64,000 nt of DNA from Heterobasidion occidentale (GCA_039111635.1 JBCAQO010000007.1:2976001-3040000), one strand, 5' to 3'. Shown: positions 8,954 through 20,982, counted from the first letter of the stretch. Translations and numbers: made by a program. Notes: generated by a model from the letters alone, not told the origin.

Positions 8954-10228
8954 TTTTATCCCTACCCTATTCAAGCTGGATCCCCAGCAGAGACAGCTCT
9001 TTCTCTCATCAGTCAAAACATTTTAGCAATCGCCAACAGGGTAAACCTAACGGCGACCCCAGCAGTGACTCCTCAAGCAAGAATAAACAACCCCGGCGCT
9101 ATAGAAGTCGCAAGACACCGGAATCCAGGAAAGGTTTATTCAGGAATAGCCACACTCAGACTACAACAAGCACCCGAAATATTTATAGACCTCCTTAAAA
9201 CTGGATACAGATTTTCCGGGATTTGCTTCGTCAACGAGCCAAAGACACCGTTCACCCTCACGGACAACGGAGAGCCCGACGTCATCAGAGCAAGGAACTG
9301 CGTCGAGATACACGACGGAAGACCAGACGATTTCCCCCTTGCCGTTATCCCCGATCTCAGAAGAACCATCGCAAGGAATATCGACACAGACGGAATCAGA
9401 GCGGAACTCGTCAAGACCAAGGAGAACAGAGACCACGTCTCAATCCTCATCCACTGGACCTTCTCCTCAACCTAGGAAGACACACTGGAAGCTCCTAACT
9501 CCCCACCAGTCCGAACAGAAATCGAAGGGATCGTTTTTGTTGTCAGAAGAGGAGAGTTCGCCCACAAAACTTATCATCTCAGGACCCTCATCTCGGGACA
9601 CACATTCTCCGAGATCATCCAGCTCATCGACCAAATTGATATTTCCATCAACGAAATTATCAAAAGGGACCCAGACTTACAGGAAGCACTACAGGCAGGA
9701 AGAAGACAGGCAGTACCCTTCTTCTTCAAAGAATAAAGAACGGACGAAGTCGCAGCGGGATATCCTCCCGGCTATAGAACAGACCCAGCAGAAGTCTACG
9801 GAGATTTACCCGAAGACGTCGACAAGGATCAACTTTATTACAACGAAGGGAAAGAACACTTCTACTACGCGGGATTCCTCACCGGATTCTTCAAAGACCA
9901 AGGAAAGAGCGAATACGAATACGCAGCTTGGGGAGGAGAGACCGTCCCCGCACGACCCGACCTACACTTGTTAAGATTGAGGACTACATCGCGAGAAAGA
10001 CCTTCGACAAGCCTGAATCACCGACAAATAGGCATCGTGACTCGCCAAGACCGCACATACATACTCTACCCAGAGAAACAGCCAGTGGAAGTCGAATCTC
10101 TAGAAGAAACACGCCCGCTACATCCCCTTACAAGCCACTCCCCCAAGAAGACTTCCGAGCCCCAACACCGGAGTTTGTCCCCGAACCGGAGTATTTTGAA
10201 GCACCAAGTGGAAATCCGGACCACCTAA
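8942..10228 (+). pseudogene. C1 open frame upstream of gag (unknown)
   Basis: One reading frame runs from the primer site to 10228, with just two in-frame stops: TAG at 9473-9475 and TAA at 9734-9736. Both are one C-to-T change from Gln codons. Between the stops the translation looks like protein, for example EGIVFVVRRGEFAHKTYH and YYNEGKEHFYYAGFLTGFF. There is no ATG in its first third, so the start is unclear. It ends 25 bases before gag. It may be an N-terminal gag extension or a leader protein. I do not recognise the family. Confidence 0.45.
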
Positions 10229-10253
10229 CGATCCAGAGCCCTCGCCCAATACA

Positions 10254-11272
10254 ATGTCGGCAGATACTGGAAGTAATGAGTCCAAGGGACCAGCTATGGC
10301 CAAACCCACCACCTTCAATGGAAACAGAAAACGAACCGAGCAATTCCTCCACGAAATCGATCTGATGTTCCTGGCTAGGAAGAAGGATTATGCGAACGAA
10401 TTCGCCAAGATCGCTTACGCTCTGTCGTATATGAAGGAAGGCTCAGCAGGGATATGGGCAAGAAACTTTACTCAGGCCAGGAACACGCTGAAGGATTGGA
10501 ACAGATACACTTGGGCAGACACGGTCGGCTTCACATCCGTCCGCAAAAAGATAGCCACCGACTTCGAGGAGTTCAACAAAGAAGCCGATGCTCGCGACAA
10601 ACTGGCCCGAGTCAATCAGGGAAAGGAATCATTTAACACCTACCTTCAGCTGTTTGAACAGCTCGCAGCACTTGCTGGTGTAGACGGAGAAACCAAGAAA
10701 ACCCATTTCCTGCGAGGACTCAAGTGGGAGTTGGCAAAAGGAATTTACGAAGATCCCTCTGCAGACGGGACATGGAAGAACTGGTCGAGAAGGCCAAGAA
10801 ACACGAAAGGATGCGCATCGCAAGGGACAGAGCATACGACCTCCGAAAAGGAAAATTCCAAATCTACACGCCACGGACATTTTACGATGAAAGGGCACCC
10901 CCACGGCACGATAGGGAGCCCCAATACGAACCTATGGATGTAGACGCAGCAGAAATGGAGGCCGATGCTGTCCGAACTCGCTTCAAGAAGCTTACCCCGG
11001 CGGAGAGAGATCGACTTGCCAAAGAAGGCAAGTGCTTCTTTTGCAAGAAACCCGGGCACATGGCGCGCAACTGTCCTTCTCGACCCAAGAGAAGATTCCA
11101 GCCCCCTCGTCGCAGACCTGTGCGCGAAGCAGAAATGGACGAAGGACAATTCGACGATGAAGACGTCGAAGAAGGAAAAAACAGGGTCAACCACATCCAC
11201 CAGATGATGATGGGACTCAGCATGGAAGAAATTGAGGAAGTTCGAGCCTTTAGCGACTCGAAGAATTTTTAA
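10254..11272 (+). pseudogene. C1 gag with CCHC zinc knuckle
   Basis: It starts at ATG 10254 (MSADTGSNESKG). A Retrotrans_gag-like capsid domain follows (FNGNRKRTEQFLHEIDLMF, YALSYMKEGSAGIWA, HFLRGLKWEL). After a one-base shift at the GGG run 10767-10769 the reading continues in another frame. It goes through an Arg-rich stretch to the knuckle C-FF-C-KKPG-H-MARN-C near 11031-11072, and an acidic tail ends at 11272. Without the shift it would be one protein of about 340 aa. Gag forms the particle and binds element RNA. Confidence 0.85.
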
Positions 11273-11379
11273 GGCCTCTCCCATCGGCAGCGGATGCGGA
11301 GAGTAGGATTCTTGCAGGAAATCGGTACGCTCCTCTGGCCAGTAAAAATACTGACCAAGAGCATGGACATCCAGATGTA

Positions 11380-12018
11380 TTGTATCTTTCGGAAATGAAA
11401 TCACATGGTGCACCATCCCTCCGACTCGAGACAATGCTCATAGGCAAGAATAGAAAAGCTGCTACACAGGCACTAGTGGACAGTGGAGCCACTGGAATCT
11501 TCATGCACCCTCGTTTCGTAGAAGCACACCGAATCACTACACATAAAACCCCCACCCCTATCCCAGTCAGTACGGTCCAGAACACCGAGTTCAAGGGAGG
11601 ACCCATTACACGATTCGCCAACCTCAAATTACAGGTTCTAGGTGAAAAAGGGGGGTCGCATACTGAATCAGCAAGATTCTATATCGCGGAAATAGGAAAA
11701 GAAGACGTCATTTTAGGTACCGACTGGTTATTAGAACATAACCCAGAAGTCGACTGGCATGCCTACGGGCTACACTTTACCAGATGCCCACCCTCCTGCC
11801 AAATAAAAGGAGGACCGGTAAAAGCTAGAAGAGCTACAAGAAAACCAGGATGTCCTAAACCAAGCATACGGCGCATGGAAACAGTACCGCAAACGGGCGA
11901 CTACTCAATACCAGTGCAAAAGCCGGGAAAAGCAGTACCAGGCCGGAAAGTGGGAACACCACAGTACCACATCCGCGGACAATACCTACAAGTCCGGAGT
12001 TCACAACTCGAAGGTTGA
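11380..12018 (+). pseudogene. C1 protease domain of pol
   Basis: A retropepsin with the active site LVDSGATG near residues 33-40 of this reading. It carries the usual second motif ILGTDWLLEHNPEVDW near residue 110. This cleaves the Gag-Pol polyprotein. The frame differs from gag, which suggests frameshifting or a separate start. The reading runs to a stop at 12018 and overlaps the next segment by a few bases. Confidence 0.85.
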
Positions 12019-13780
12019 ATGCCGAACGTCTGAAAGCCCGAACCAGAAATCACAAGGTTCCGACATGGGCTGAAGAAGACGTTCCGGAGGACGGTGACGG
12101 ACTTCCGGCACTTCCCTCCAAGGATCTTGACGAAGATGGAGTCTACCTCGTTAGATGCCTAGATACGGGAACATTACAGGCACTGGAATTATACAACGAC
12201 TCCGAAGAAGGCGTCGATATACATCGCGCCGAAACCACGGAACTTCCATACGCCAACACACCGGCTCAAGGAAGCAAACCTGCCAAAGCACCGACAGGAA
12301 AACAAACAAAGCACACCAACTCGCAAAGACTGGCAGAAGAAGCCGCCAAAGGGAAACCCGAACTATCCTTCGAAGAAATAGTGCCGAAGGAATACTGGAA
12401 TTATAGGAAGGTTTTCGAAGGTCGACCAAAGGGACAGCTACCGCTCTCTTGACCTTGGGATCACAAGATAGAAATCAAGGAAGGAATGGATCACTCGCTC
12501 AAACCCAAGCTATACAGTCTTAGCCCTGGAGAGCAAGTGGAACTCAAGAAATTCATAGACGAAACCTCCAGAAAGGATTCATCAGAGAATCCAAATCGCA
12601 CATGGCATCCCCATTCTTCTTCATCAAGAAAAAGACGGGAAACTACGACCAGTAATGGATTATCGCAAACTCAATGAAATCACGATCAAGAACAAGTACC
12701 CTTTGCCGATCATTCAAGAATTACTGGACCTTCTGGCCGAAGCCATATACTTTTCACTAATGGATGTTGATACAGGATATAACAACGTACGCATGAAGGA
12801 AGGAAGCGAGAAACTGGCCGCGTTCGTCACCAATTTAGGAATGTACGAACCTCTGGTGATGTTCTTTGGGATTAACCAACTCGCCGGCAACATTCCAAAC
12901 TATGATGAACGCCCTCTTCAAAGACCTCATCTATGCCGGACTAGTGGCAATCTATATGGACGACATCCTGGTATTCTCTAAAACAATGGACGACCACATC
13001 AGAACAGTTCAAAAGGTTTTACAGATCTTACAGGACAACGATCTGTACCTACAACCCTCGAAGTGCCACTTCCACAAAAAGAAAATCGACTATCTTGGAT
13101 ATGTTATATCACACGGACATCTAGAAATGGACCCGATTAAAGTGGCCGGCATTATGGACTGGCCAACACCTGGAAAAGTCAAAGAAGTACAATCGTTTTT
13201 AGGGTTTTGCAACTTTTATCGCAGGTTTATCAAAGATTACTCAAAAATAGCACGACCGCTATTTGAGTTAACACAGAAAGAACGCACCTGGGATTGGACA
13301 CCAGCATGCGAAGAAGCGTTTCAAAACGCTAAAACGAATATTTACAGAATCTCCGGTGCTCATTATGCCAGACACAAGGAACCCATTTCGCATTGAATGC
13401 GACGCTTCCGACTTCGCCACCGGAGCAGTTTTATCACAAGTCGCCAAGATGGAAAATGGCACCCATGTGCTTATATCTCCAAGTCGCTCTCACCAACAGA
13501 ACGCAACTACCCAATCTATGATAAAGAGTTGCTGGCGGTCGTTCGAGCTTTTGAAGCTTGGCGACACTATCTGGAGGGCGCCGACCACCCGGTAGATGTC
13601 TGGACGGACCACAAGAACCTCGAATGGTTCCGTTCAAGCCAGAAACTAAACCGTCGACAAGCACGATGGTCACTCTACCTCTCGCGTTTCGACTACAAGT
13701 TGACGCACAAGGCAGGAGTCACCAATAAATCCGACGGTCTGTCACGGCGTCCAGACCATAAAAAGGGGGTGGAATTTGAC
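12015..13780 (+). pseudogene. C1 reverse transcriptase and RNase H
   Basis: RT motifs are present in order: VMDYRKLNEITIKNKYPLP, LMDVDTGYNN (first catalytic Asp), GLTNSPATFQ, and the catalytic YMDDILVFS near 12953-12979. SFLGFCNFYRRFI follows, then RNase H with [19 protein letters not shown] and WTDHKNL. A TGA at 12450-12452 replaces an expected Arg codon (CGA to TGA). Single-base shifts lie at 12562-12564, 12629-12633, 12868-12870, 13337-13338 and 13453-13456, all in mononucleotide runs. Each domain is otherwise well preserved. Confidence 0.88.
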
Positions 13781-15786
13781 AATTCAGGCGAAACACTCTT
13801 GGAACCCAAACTTTTCAATAACACAGAAAAGATCCGAAGACCTTTCGCAGAAATCAATGCCATTAATACAGACAACAGTTGGGACCCTCATCAAATACTT
13901 CACATTAGGGCAACTGGACGAGGAGGCGTTACCATAATAGACGACGACCTCCGGAAACGAATCATTGAAGAAAACAGGAAAGACGAATGGCTATTAGAAA
14001 CCCTAGCCAAGATTAAAACCTTAGGACCTCGAAACATGAAGAAAGGTTTACAAGAATGGAACGAAGAAGAAGGATTGGTCCTTCACCGAGGAAAGATATA
14101 TGTCCCCCGGAACGAACAGCTTTGTCAAGATATCATCAAACTAAACCATGACAATCTAGCAGCAGGACATCCAGGACAAAGGGGAACTCTAGCCTTAGTC
14201 GGACAAGAATTCACTTGGCCAGGAATATCAAAACAGTTCACCAATATGTGGAAGGATGCGCCATCTGTCAATCCACCAAGAACGACACACATCCTACCAT
14301 GGTGCCCCTACAACCAACAGAAATCCCAGATCGACCCTTCGGAACAATAACCATGGATTTTATTACAGACCTACCAGAATCAAACGGATACGACTCGCTA
14401 CATGTAGTAACCGATCGATTCACCAAAACTGCAGTAATAACTCCATGCCTGAAGACTATCAACTCTGACGGAACGGCCAAAATCTTGCTAGAAAACACCT
14501 GGAGACGCTATGGACTGCCAGATAAAATCATATCGGATAGAGGAACCCAATTCGCTTCAAAAGTAGCGCAAGCCCTGCTCAAAGAATTAGGAATCAAATC
14601 CGCTTTAAGCACAGCTTATCACCCACAGACGGACGGTGCTACTGAACGAATGAATCAGGAACTAGAACAATACCTGAGGGCGTTTTGCAGTTCTTCACAG
14701 GACGATTGGGCCGGATTAATTCCCTACGCGGAATATGCCCACAACACCCATCAGCACTCAGCCACGCAGAAGTCACCATTTGAACTTCTCCACGGATATC
14801 AACCACGGGCTTACCCAGCCATCATCGGAAACACGAATGTCCCCACCGCCGACGCTCGCCTCGAAGCTTTGCAACGTGCTAGGAAGGAAGCACAAGCCAG
14901 CCTCGAAATTGCAGCCGAAGCCATGAGGATCCAGCACGACCGTTTTGGAACGGACCTGCCACCTTTCAAGAAAGGAGATCAAGTATGGCTTGATGGGAAG
15001 AACATCCATACCGATCACCCATCAGAGAAACTGAGACCCAAACGCTTTGGGCCATTTGAAATCACTGACATCGTAGGAAATGTCAACTTCAGGTTGAAAC
15101 TGCCCAACAGCTGGAAGCGCATTCACGACGTCTTCCATGCTAGTCGACTCACACCCTACAAGGAAAACGAGGTCTATGGCCCAAACTACCCTAAACCGGC
15201 TCTGGACCTGATCGAAGGGCAAGAAGAATTCGAAGTCGAAGCCATTGTCGGAGCTAGGCGCTTCGGACGATGGAAGATCCTGCAGTACCTGATCAAATGG
15301 AAGGGCTACCCGGAATCGGACAACTCTTGGGAAGCTGCGGCAAACGTCACTAACGCACAAGAAGCCATAAAAGACTTCTACCGCCGGCACCCTCGGGCAG
15401 TCAAAGGAATGGAAGCCTCCATTCTGGCCCTGGTGATCGAATTAGAACTCAACAGAGTAGCCGAAGAAGATCAAATCAGAAAGAAGCTCGAGAAGCATCT
15501 GATCGGAAAGAAGCTTCTCGCTACAGGATTAGCTATCCCCCAGATCATGGAAGAGATCAACAAACGAATGACGCAGCTAAAGAGGCCGCCCCTGGTTCCT
15601 CGATCAAAAGTGCCACCACCGGCGATCAACGATCGAGAAGCACAGCCAAAGAAGCCCAATATAGACTCGTCTCGATCAAAGCCACAGCAGAAGCGATCGG
15701 ACAGCTCTAATTGGCGGACTCAAGCATACCAGGAGCTACAAAAGCAGACCAACCGAGGATTGGCATGGCCAGGCAAACGACTATGA
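13781..15786 (+). pseudogene. C1 integrase with chromodomain
   Basis: The zinc-binding H2C2 region (KLNHDNLAAGHPGQRG ... CAICQSTK) is split by a one-base shift at the AAAA run 14230-14233. The catalytic core has D (TMDFITDLPES), D (SDRGTQFASK) and E (ATERMNQELEQ) in DD35E spacing. A GPF/Y-like segment (KRFGPFEI) follows. A chromodomain (YLIKWKGYPESDNSWE, near 15285-15335) then follows, which classes C1 as a chromovirus. Chromodomains steer integration to marked chromatin. The basic tail of about 130 residues after it is not recognised. Confidence 0.9.
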
Positions 15787-15981
15787 CCCCTTTCGACCCC
15801 ACTCTATCCACAGTAGCCGTTTATACCGTCGTCGCGACTCTTGCTCTCACCGCTGTCTCCATCGCCATCGCCCTTGTCCTCGGATCCCTTCACGCTGCTG
15901 CCACCATTGGCGTCTCCTCCATCGTATAAAAGACACCCTGCATCGGACAAAGACGTTCCTCAGCATCCCAGCTACCATTGA

Positions 15982-17655
15982 ATGTCACTTGCCCCTGCAC
16001 ACCTCTTCTTAGCTCACTCCCCCCGCTATATTCTCAGTAACATCAGAATGACTTCCGCTACCACATCCCCTCACGCTTCCAACACCCCGTACCCAAACCC
16101 CTTCATCCTCCGCACCATCACCCCTCCCACTACCACTCCCACGCTTGTTGAAGACACAGACTCGGACTACGATAGCGAGGACGACATCCCCTCGGAAGGC
16201 GTCCATGTCGCCGACCCCCTCACAGAATTCGTCATTCCCCGGTTCCCAGCTGAGATGCCGAACCCCCACATCGTCGTCCCTCCATTGGCTTTCGCAGTAC
16301 ACAACGAAAACCCCCGCATCCGCATCCGTGCCCTACCCAACCCCCTTCACGACCTCCGTCTCTACCAAGACCTAAAGACCAGTAACAGCATCTACCACCT
16401 CACGCTCGCTGAGGACGAGGCCCCCATCATTCTGAACCAGCCAGGCTTGAAGAACCCCAGGGCCTTCCTTTTTTATTTACAGCAAGCGGTTTGGGCCCAA
16501 TGCTATCAGGTATTCTCTGGACCGCTCAACCAAACCCAAGCCATCCTCCTTGCCAACATCACCGTCACCTCCTACCGTATGAAGGGACTGATCAATCTCC
16601 CCGCCATCCGCAACGACATGATTAACTTCCGGCTAGGAGGCATCTTCGGCAGCAGTTCCGTCCTCCTCTAGACGCACACCATCATGGCTTGGCTCGAAAC
16701 TCTGGCTCGGATCAGGTACAAGGAGAACACAATCCGCTGGTTCTATTTTACAGGACTTAATGGGGCGCGTCTAGAGATAGAGGAGTACGTTACTAAAGGA
16801 CTCTTGCCGACTCACTCCTTCCCCCTGAACAGTCGCGGAGTTCACCCCGTCGCAAGCTACTGGCCAAGCGGAAGTGTCCCGGAAGATAACGTCAGGCCCT
16901 GGGTTATGACCAAGCCGGATATACAAGAACAAGGTTTTCACCAGGTCGACGTCGAAGAACCCATGGTCGTCGATCCTCCGGCAATCACGGAACCCGTCCT
17001 CCCGGTCGCCCGACTCTTTCGACCCGCCGACGAAGAAACCACGGAATCCATGCGGCCCACCAGTCCCCCTTACGACCCCGAACAAGTCGTCCGGGATCGC
17101 CAGGTACTTCAGCCGTTACCGGTACCACCCCCATCACCCCCTGCTGTGTCCCCATCCCCCCCCTTACTCGGCGACGACCTCGCCCATCCTATCGTTGTCA
17201 ACGAAACCTCCCCCCAGTCGCCGGACATTCCTGTCGCAACTGAAGAAGGATGGCCTGCCGACGCCATGGACTCAGAAAACGTTTGGCCTAACCCTCCGGC
17301 TCTCCCGCCTTCTCCACCCACCGACCCCTCCACTCGTACCTGCTGGGAATGCGGACGCGCCGGCCATCTCGTTGTGGGATGTCCAATCACGGGCATTCGC
17401 CAGAGAACGGACGTTACGGCGCGCGGCTTTCTTCAAGACTACGATAGGCATCGCATGCAGTCCCGGCGCCTTCATCTGCAGATGGATAGGATGGCTGAGG
17501 AATACGGGTACCACAAGCAGGCATTAGACCATTTAATCGACACCGCTAACTGGACCGGATATCCCGCTCGGAACATCCCCACCTTCAACGAAGTCCACCT
17601 GAGGAGACCCGCCCCTACCATCGGTGCACCCGCCAAGCGCCGAAGACTTGTATAG
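15982..17655 (+). pseudogene. C1 ORF3: post-pol zinc-knuckle protein
   Basis: One frame of 557 codons starts at ATG 15982 and ends at TAG 17653, just before the polypurine tract. It is interrupted only by TAG 16669-16671, one C-to-T step from CAG. The N-terminal third is Pro/Thr-rich and acidic, and the middle is a compact domain (LRLYQDL..., FLFYLQQAVWAQCYQVF, MKGLINLPAIRNDMINF). A Pro-rich linker leads to a CCHC knuckle (CWECGRAGHLVVGC near 17341-17382) and a basic C-terminus (AKRRRLV, nuclear-signal-like). A second copy is in C2. Position equals env in retroviruses, but there is no signal peptide or membrane segment. The function is unknown. Confidence 0.7.
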
Positions 17656-17663
17656 AGAGGGGG
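17654..17663 (+). other. Polypurine tract of C1
   Basis: AGAGAGGGGG lies just upstream of the 3' LTR (17667), the usual place for second-strand priming. Confidence 0.7.
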
Positions 17664-17666
17664 TAG

Positions 17667-18496
17667 TGTTAGGACCGCGTCCTAACACGTGCTTCGCACG
17701 TGAGTAGATGGGCTGGTCAAGTGCTTCGGACTTGTTGCAGACTCGGACCGCTTTCCATGACTCCTTACCATTTACATGCTAACGCATGAACGCTCACTTC
17801 TGATTCCTGATTCTTGATGTGGACAGACATTTGTTCCTGACCCCAGTTCCTGGTTCCTGATCGATCAAAGATGTGGATGGACATTAGTGATCAGATTACT
17901 ATATGTGGTTATATGGCAGGTCGATGAGGTATTCTAGCTTACGGATCTCGATCGTTTACTTCGGTACCTAAGAAGCGCACGGACCAGATCTGGATCCTGC
18001 CCTAGACACTTCTGTACGTAAATAGCCGAGATGAGCTTCTAAGAAGCTCAGCTCGTTCACCTGTAATACACTCGATCTCTGCACTGCACCCGCATCTGGC
18101 TACCTTCCTAGCCCACGCTTCGTGATCTCTGTCAGATCTGAGAAACTCTTTGCACGGTCTGACAGCACTGGACTCGTCTCCCTTCCCTCCCCTCCCTCTA
18201 CTCATCCGCTTCTATACCGGGTTAGCTGCCTTCCGCGTTCTCAGTTGGACACCCCCTCGTGTCATCTGTTGGACAAGAAAGATCATCCGGTTCCTCCTCA
18301 TCATCGAGAAGACCTCGAAGATCACCTTCTCAATCTCTTCGAGAACAAAGCCGACAGCGACCCCGAATTCCTTGAAAGAGCCCAAAGACGATCTATTGTC
18401 TTCATCCATTGGAGTCTACGATTATACGAACCAGTGGAGGTTTAGCCTAGGGACCCCTTCATGCATCGGTGCACGTGATAGGTCTCCGACCTAACA
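17667..18496 (+). repeat. 3' LTR of C1
   Basis: An 830-bp LTR with the same ends and hairpins as 8106-8940, about 6 percent different in the first 350 bases by eye. The bases after it (ACCAC) do not match those before the 5' LTR. Confidence 0.92.
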
Positions 18497-18982
18497 ACCA
18501 CTGGTAGTGGATCCTCTGGTCCTGGCAGCCGATGTACTAGTCGCTGCTGGTTCCTGTACACCTGTTTCAGCAATTGTAGGCGATGCCAGGTCCGCAGGGT
18601 TTCTTGGTCCTCTTCCGCCTCTCGTTTCCTGCCTTGTGTCTCCTTGAGCCAATGTTGTCGTCGGTCGCGGAGGCGTTGACGGAGCAGGTCTTCCTTCTTC
18701 TTGGCATCCCTCATTGTGCTTGTCATGAGCTCTCTCAGACCGGGATGAGGCTCATAAATCCGTTCGATCTTCAACGGCGAGCGTGGTGAGGTGGGCGGAG
18801 GCTGGCATGGAAACTCCTTCTAGAGTCGCTGGGCGGCTGCTTCGGCTAGGGCGTCCAGTGTTGGGGTTGGCCACGGCCAGAACGATGTCTGGTGAGGGGT
18901 TTCTTGATGGAGAGGAGGTAGTTCCTTCATCGATGAGCATGGCACGTCCAGGGGAGTAATCAAGGGAGGAGTGGTCGGACAT
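18497..18982 (-). pseudogene. Element D ORF downstream of integrase
   Basis: ATG at 18982 begins a Ser/Pro-rich segment (MSDHSSLDYSPGRAMLIDEG). After a shift near 18775 it continues as a strongly charged, probably coiled-coil reading (MRDAKKKEDLLRQRLRDRRQHW, KREAEEDQETLRTWHRLQLLKQ). It is cut off by the C1 LTR at 18497. It lies just downstream of the pol stop at 19041, so D, like C1, had extra coding sequence after integrase. No homology is recognised. Confidence 0.4.
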
Positions 18983-19040
18983 GCACTAGTGGGAGGATTC
19001 TTGCTTCAAAAGGACGAGACGTCTCCTCTTTTATACCTTT

Positions 19041-20635
19041 CTAAAGCCTAATTGCCGCAGGTCGGGGCTTGTCTGGGTAGCTTTTGTGAAATTCACGAAG
19101 CACCTTGTTGGCTGTGTCTTTGAGGAGGGCAAAGGGTTCCCAAGTGTTATTGGCCTCGGAGTATCCGACCCATTTGATGAGGTACTTGGTCCCTTGTCCC
19201 TGGTGTCTTGAATCTAGAATGGCCTCCACTTCGTAGTGCTCTTCTTTATTCAGGATTTCTGGGGCAGGTCTGGGGAAGTTCTTTCCATGGGCCTCTGTCT
19301 CATGATATTCCGTGAGTACAGAGGCATGAAATACCGGGTGTATCTTCCACGTTTCAGGTATCTTCAGCCGATAAGCCAGAGGACCGATTCTTTTGGTCAC
19401 TGAAAAGGGGCCATAGCGCCTAGGTGCCAGCTTGAATTTCGGATGAGTTGTCCGAATGTGCGTTCCTTCTAACCAAACTTGGGTTCCTACTTCCCACTGC
19501 GGAAGTTTTCTGCGCAGGTCCTGGTCCTTGGCGTGCTGCACTGCTATTTGTAGACTGGCAGCCGCATCTTCTTGGACTTCCTTGATTAGCTGCAAACATT
19601 CAGTTACTGCGGGCACCTTGGTCTCCAGAGCTGAGTCAACCAAATATGGTGGATTGAACCCGTAAAGGACTTCAAACGGCGACTTCCCAGTGGCGGAGTG
19701 TCTTCGGGTGTTGTGGGAGAATTCTGCGAAGGGATCAAGTCTACCCAGTTATCTTGATGGTAGTTGCAAAACACTCGCAGGAATTGTTCGATCTCCTGGT
19801 TCACCCATTCCGTTTCTCCATCTGTTTGGGGATGATAAGCCATGCTGAGGGCAGGGGTGATTCCCATTCCTTTCCATAGTTCTCTTGTGAACTTTGCCGC
19901 AAATTGGGGACCTCTGTTGGACACCACCTTGGTTGGTAGACCGTATCGTTTGAACACATTGTCCTGGAAAAGCGTCGTGGTTTCTTCGGCCGTGATTGTC
20001 TTCTTGCACGGAGTTATGACTATCCCTTTAGACAGGCCCTGATCGACCACCACGTTCATTGAGTCGTAGCCTCTGCTTTCCGGGAGGTCTGTTACAAAGT
20101 TGGTGGAGATAAAACGCCAAGGGATGTTTGTGGTTTCCAATGGTTGGATCGGTGGATGGGTCCTGTGGGGCAGGTTCTTGGTGGACTGACAGACTGCGCA
20201 TCCATCCACATATTGATGTACAAATTTGGTCATGCTTGACCACCAATAATGGCGCTGTACCAATTCCAAGGTTTTTGCTCGATCTGGGTGTCCTGTAGCC
20301 ATAGTGTCATGGTGTGTCCTAACAATCATTTGTTGGAGGAGGTCGTCTTTTGGAACACATATGTAGCCATCGCGTCTTGTGATGCCATCTTCATGTGTCC
20401 ACTTTCCTAGGTCCCCCTTCATCGCCTTTGGTCCTTTTTCCAGAAATTTCTTGAGGGCGACATCAACTAGCAAATCATGTTCTGAGCGCGAGTGTTGAAT
20501 AAGGGAGAGGATGTCCGAGGATATGAGTTCCATTGCTTTGATGTGTATGCCTTCACTTGGTTCTACCAGGGTTTCACTGGACTTGGTGAAAAGTTTGGAT
20601 GGGAGCAGAGTCTGTGCTTTGTTATCAGATTCCAC
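19041..20635 (-). pseudogene. Element D integrase and chromodomain
   Basis: The minus-strand readings give an H2C2 zinc region (HHDTMATGHPDRAKT...CAVCQSTK) and a catalytic core, with a shift near 19690. The C-terminal part has RRYGPFSV and a chromodomain (YLIKWVGYSEANNTWEPF). The first catalytic Asp is replaced: TNFVTDLPES stands where C1 has MDFITDLPES. The second is also replaced: SNRGPQF against SDRGTQF. Both are Asp-to-Asn, one G-to-A change on the coding strand. The Glu (TEWVNQEIEQ) is kept. The enzyme would be inactive. Confidence 0.85.
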
Positions 20636-20982
20636 CCCTTCACTAAGGTCTGGATGCCTGGATAGAGCATCGGCGTGATTAGTAGTTCCAGCCTTGTAGC
20701 TGAGCTGGAAGTCAAATCAAGACAAAAACAGACTCCAGTGCGCTTGTCGCCTTGATAGGTCGCGCGTGGTCTGAAAATGTTCCAGGTTTTTGTGGTCCGT
20801 CCAGATCTCAAAGGGTGTCTAGCACCCTTGAGGTAGTGTTTCCAGTGTTTCAGCGCGCCTTGATGATGGCAAGGATTTGCGATCATGCACGTCATAATTC
20901 CGTTTGGGCGGTGAAAACGATCCCGAGAGGTAGGCAACAGGGTGCCAGTCATTATCAGGTCCTTCCTGTAAGAGGACTGCAC
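20636..20982 (-). pseudogene. Element D RNase H remnant
   Basis: The reading NSAVLLQEGPDNDWHPVAYLSG with SFSPPKRNYDVHD resembles C1 RNase H ([22 protein letters not shown]). Several frame changes follow. The sequence is cut at 20983 by the C2 LTR. Confidence 0.7.

Larger units (their letters stand above)
8106..18496 (+). mobile_element. C1: near full-length chromovirus (Ty3/gypsy)
   Basis: Two LTRs of about 830 bp enclose the following in order: a primer site, an upstream open frame, gag, protease, RT, RNase H, integrase with chromodomain, an extra ORF and a polypurine tract. The flanking bases differ (CCTCC before, ACCAC after). The two LTRs differ at roughly twenty places in their first 350 bases, so the insertion is not recent or the ends come from different copies. 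Four in-frame stops and seven single-base shifts interrupt the coding regions. Most of the shifts lie in homopolymer runs. Confidence 0.92.
18497..20982 (-). mobile_element. Element D: chromovirus fragment
   Basis: The 3' part of a second chromovirus on the minus strand (RNase H, integrase, chromodomain and a downstream ORF). Its left end is cut by the C1 3' LTR and its right end by the C2 LTR. Its protein is clearly related to C1 but distinct. Confidence 0.85.

Noticed and set aside
15711..15929. 72-codon frame with a hydrophobic stretch after C1 pol, possible membrane protein
   Set aside because: It overlaps the pol tail in another frame, and the hydrophobicity follows from C/T-rich sequence upstream of ORF3. 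No second copy can be checked.
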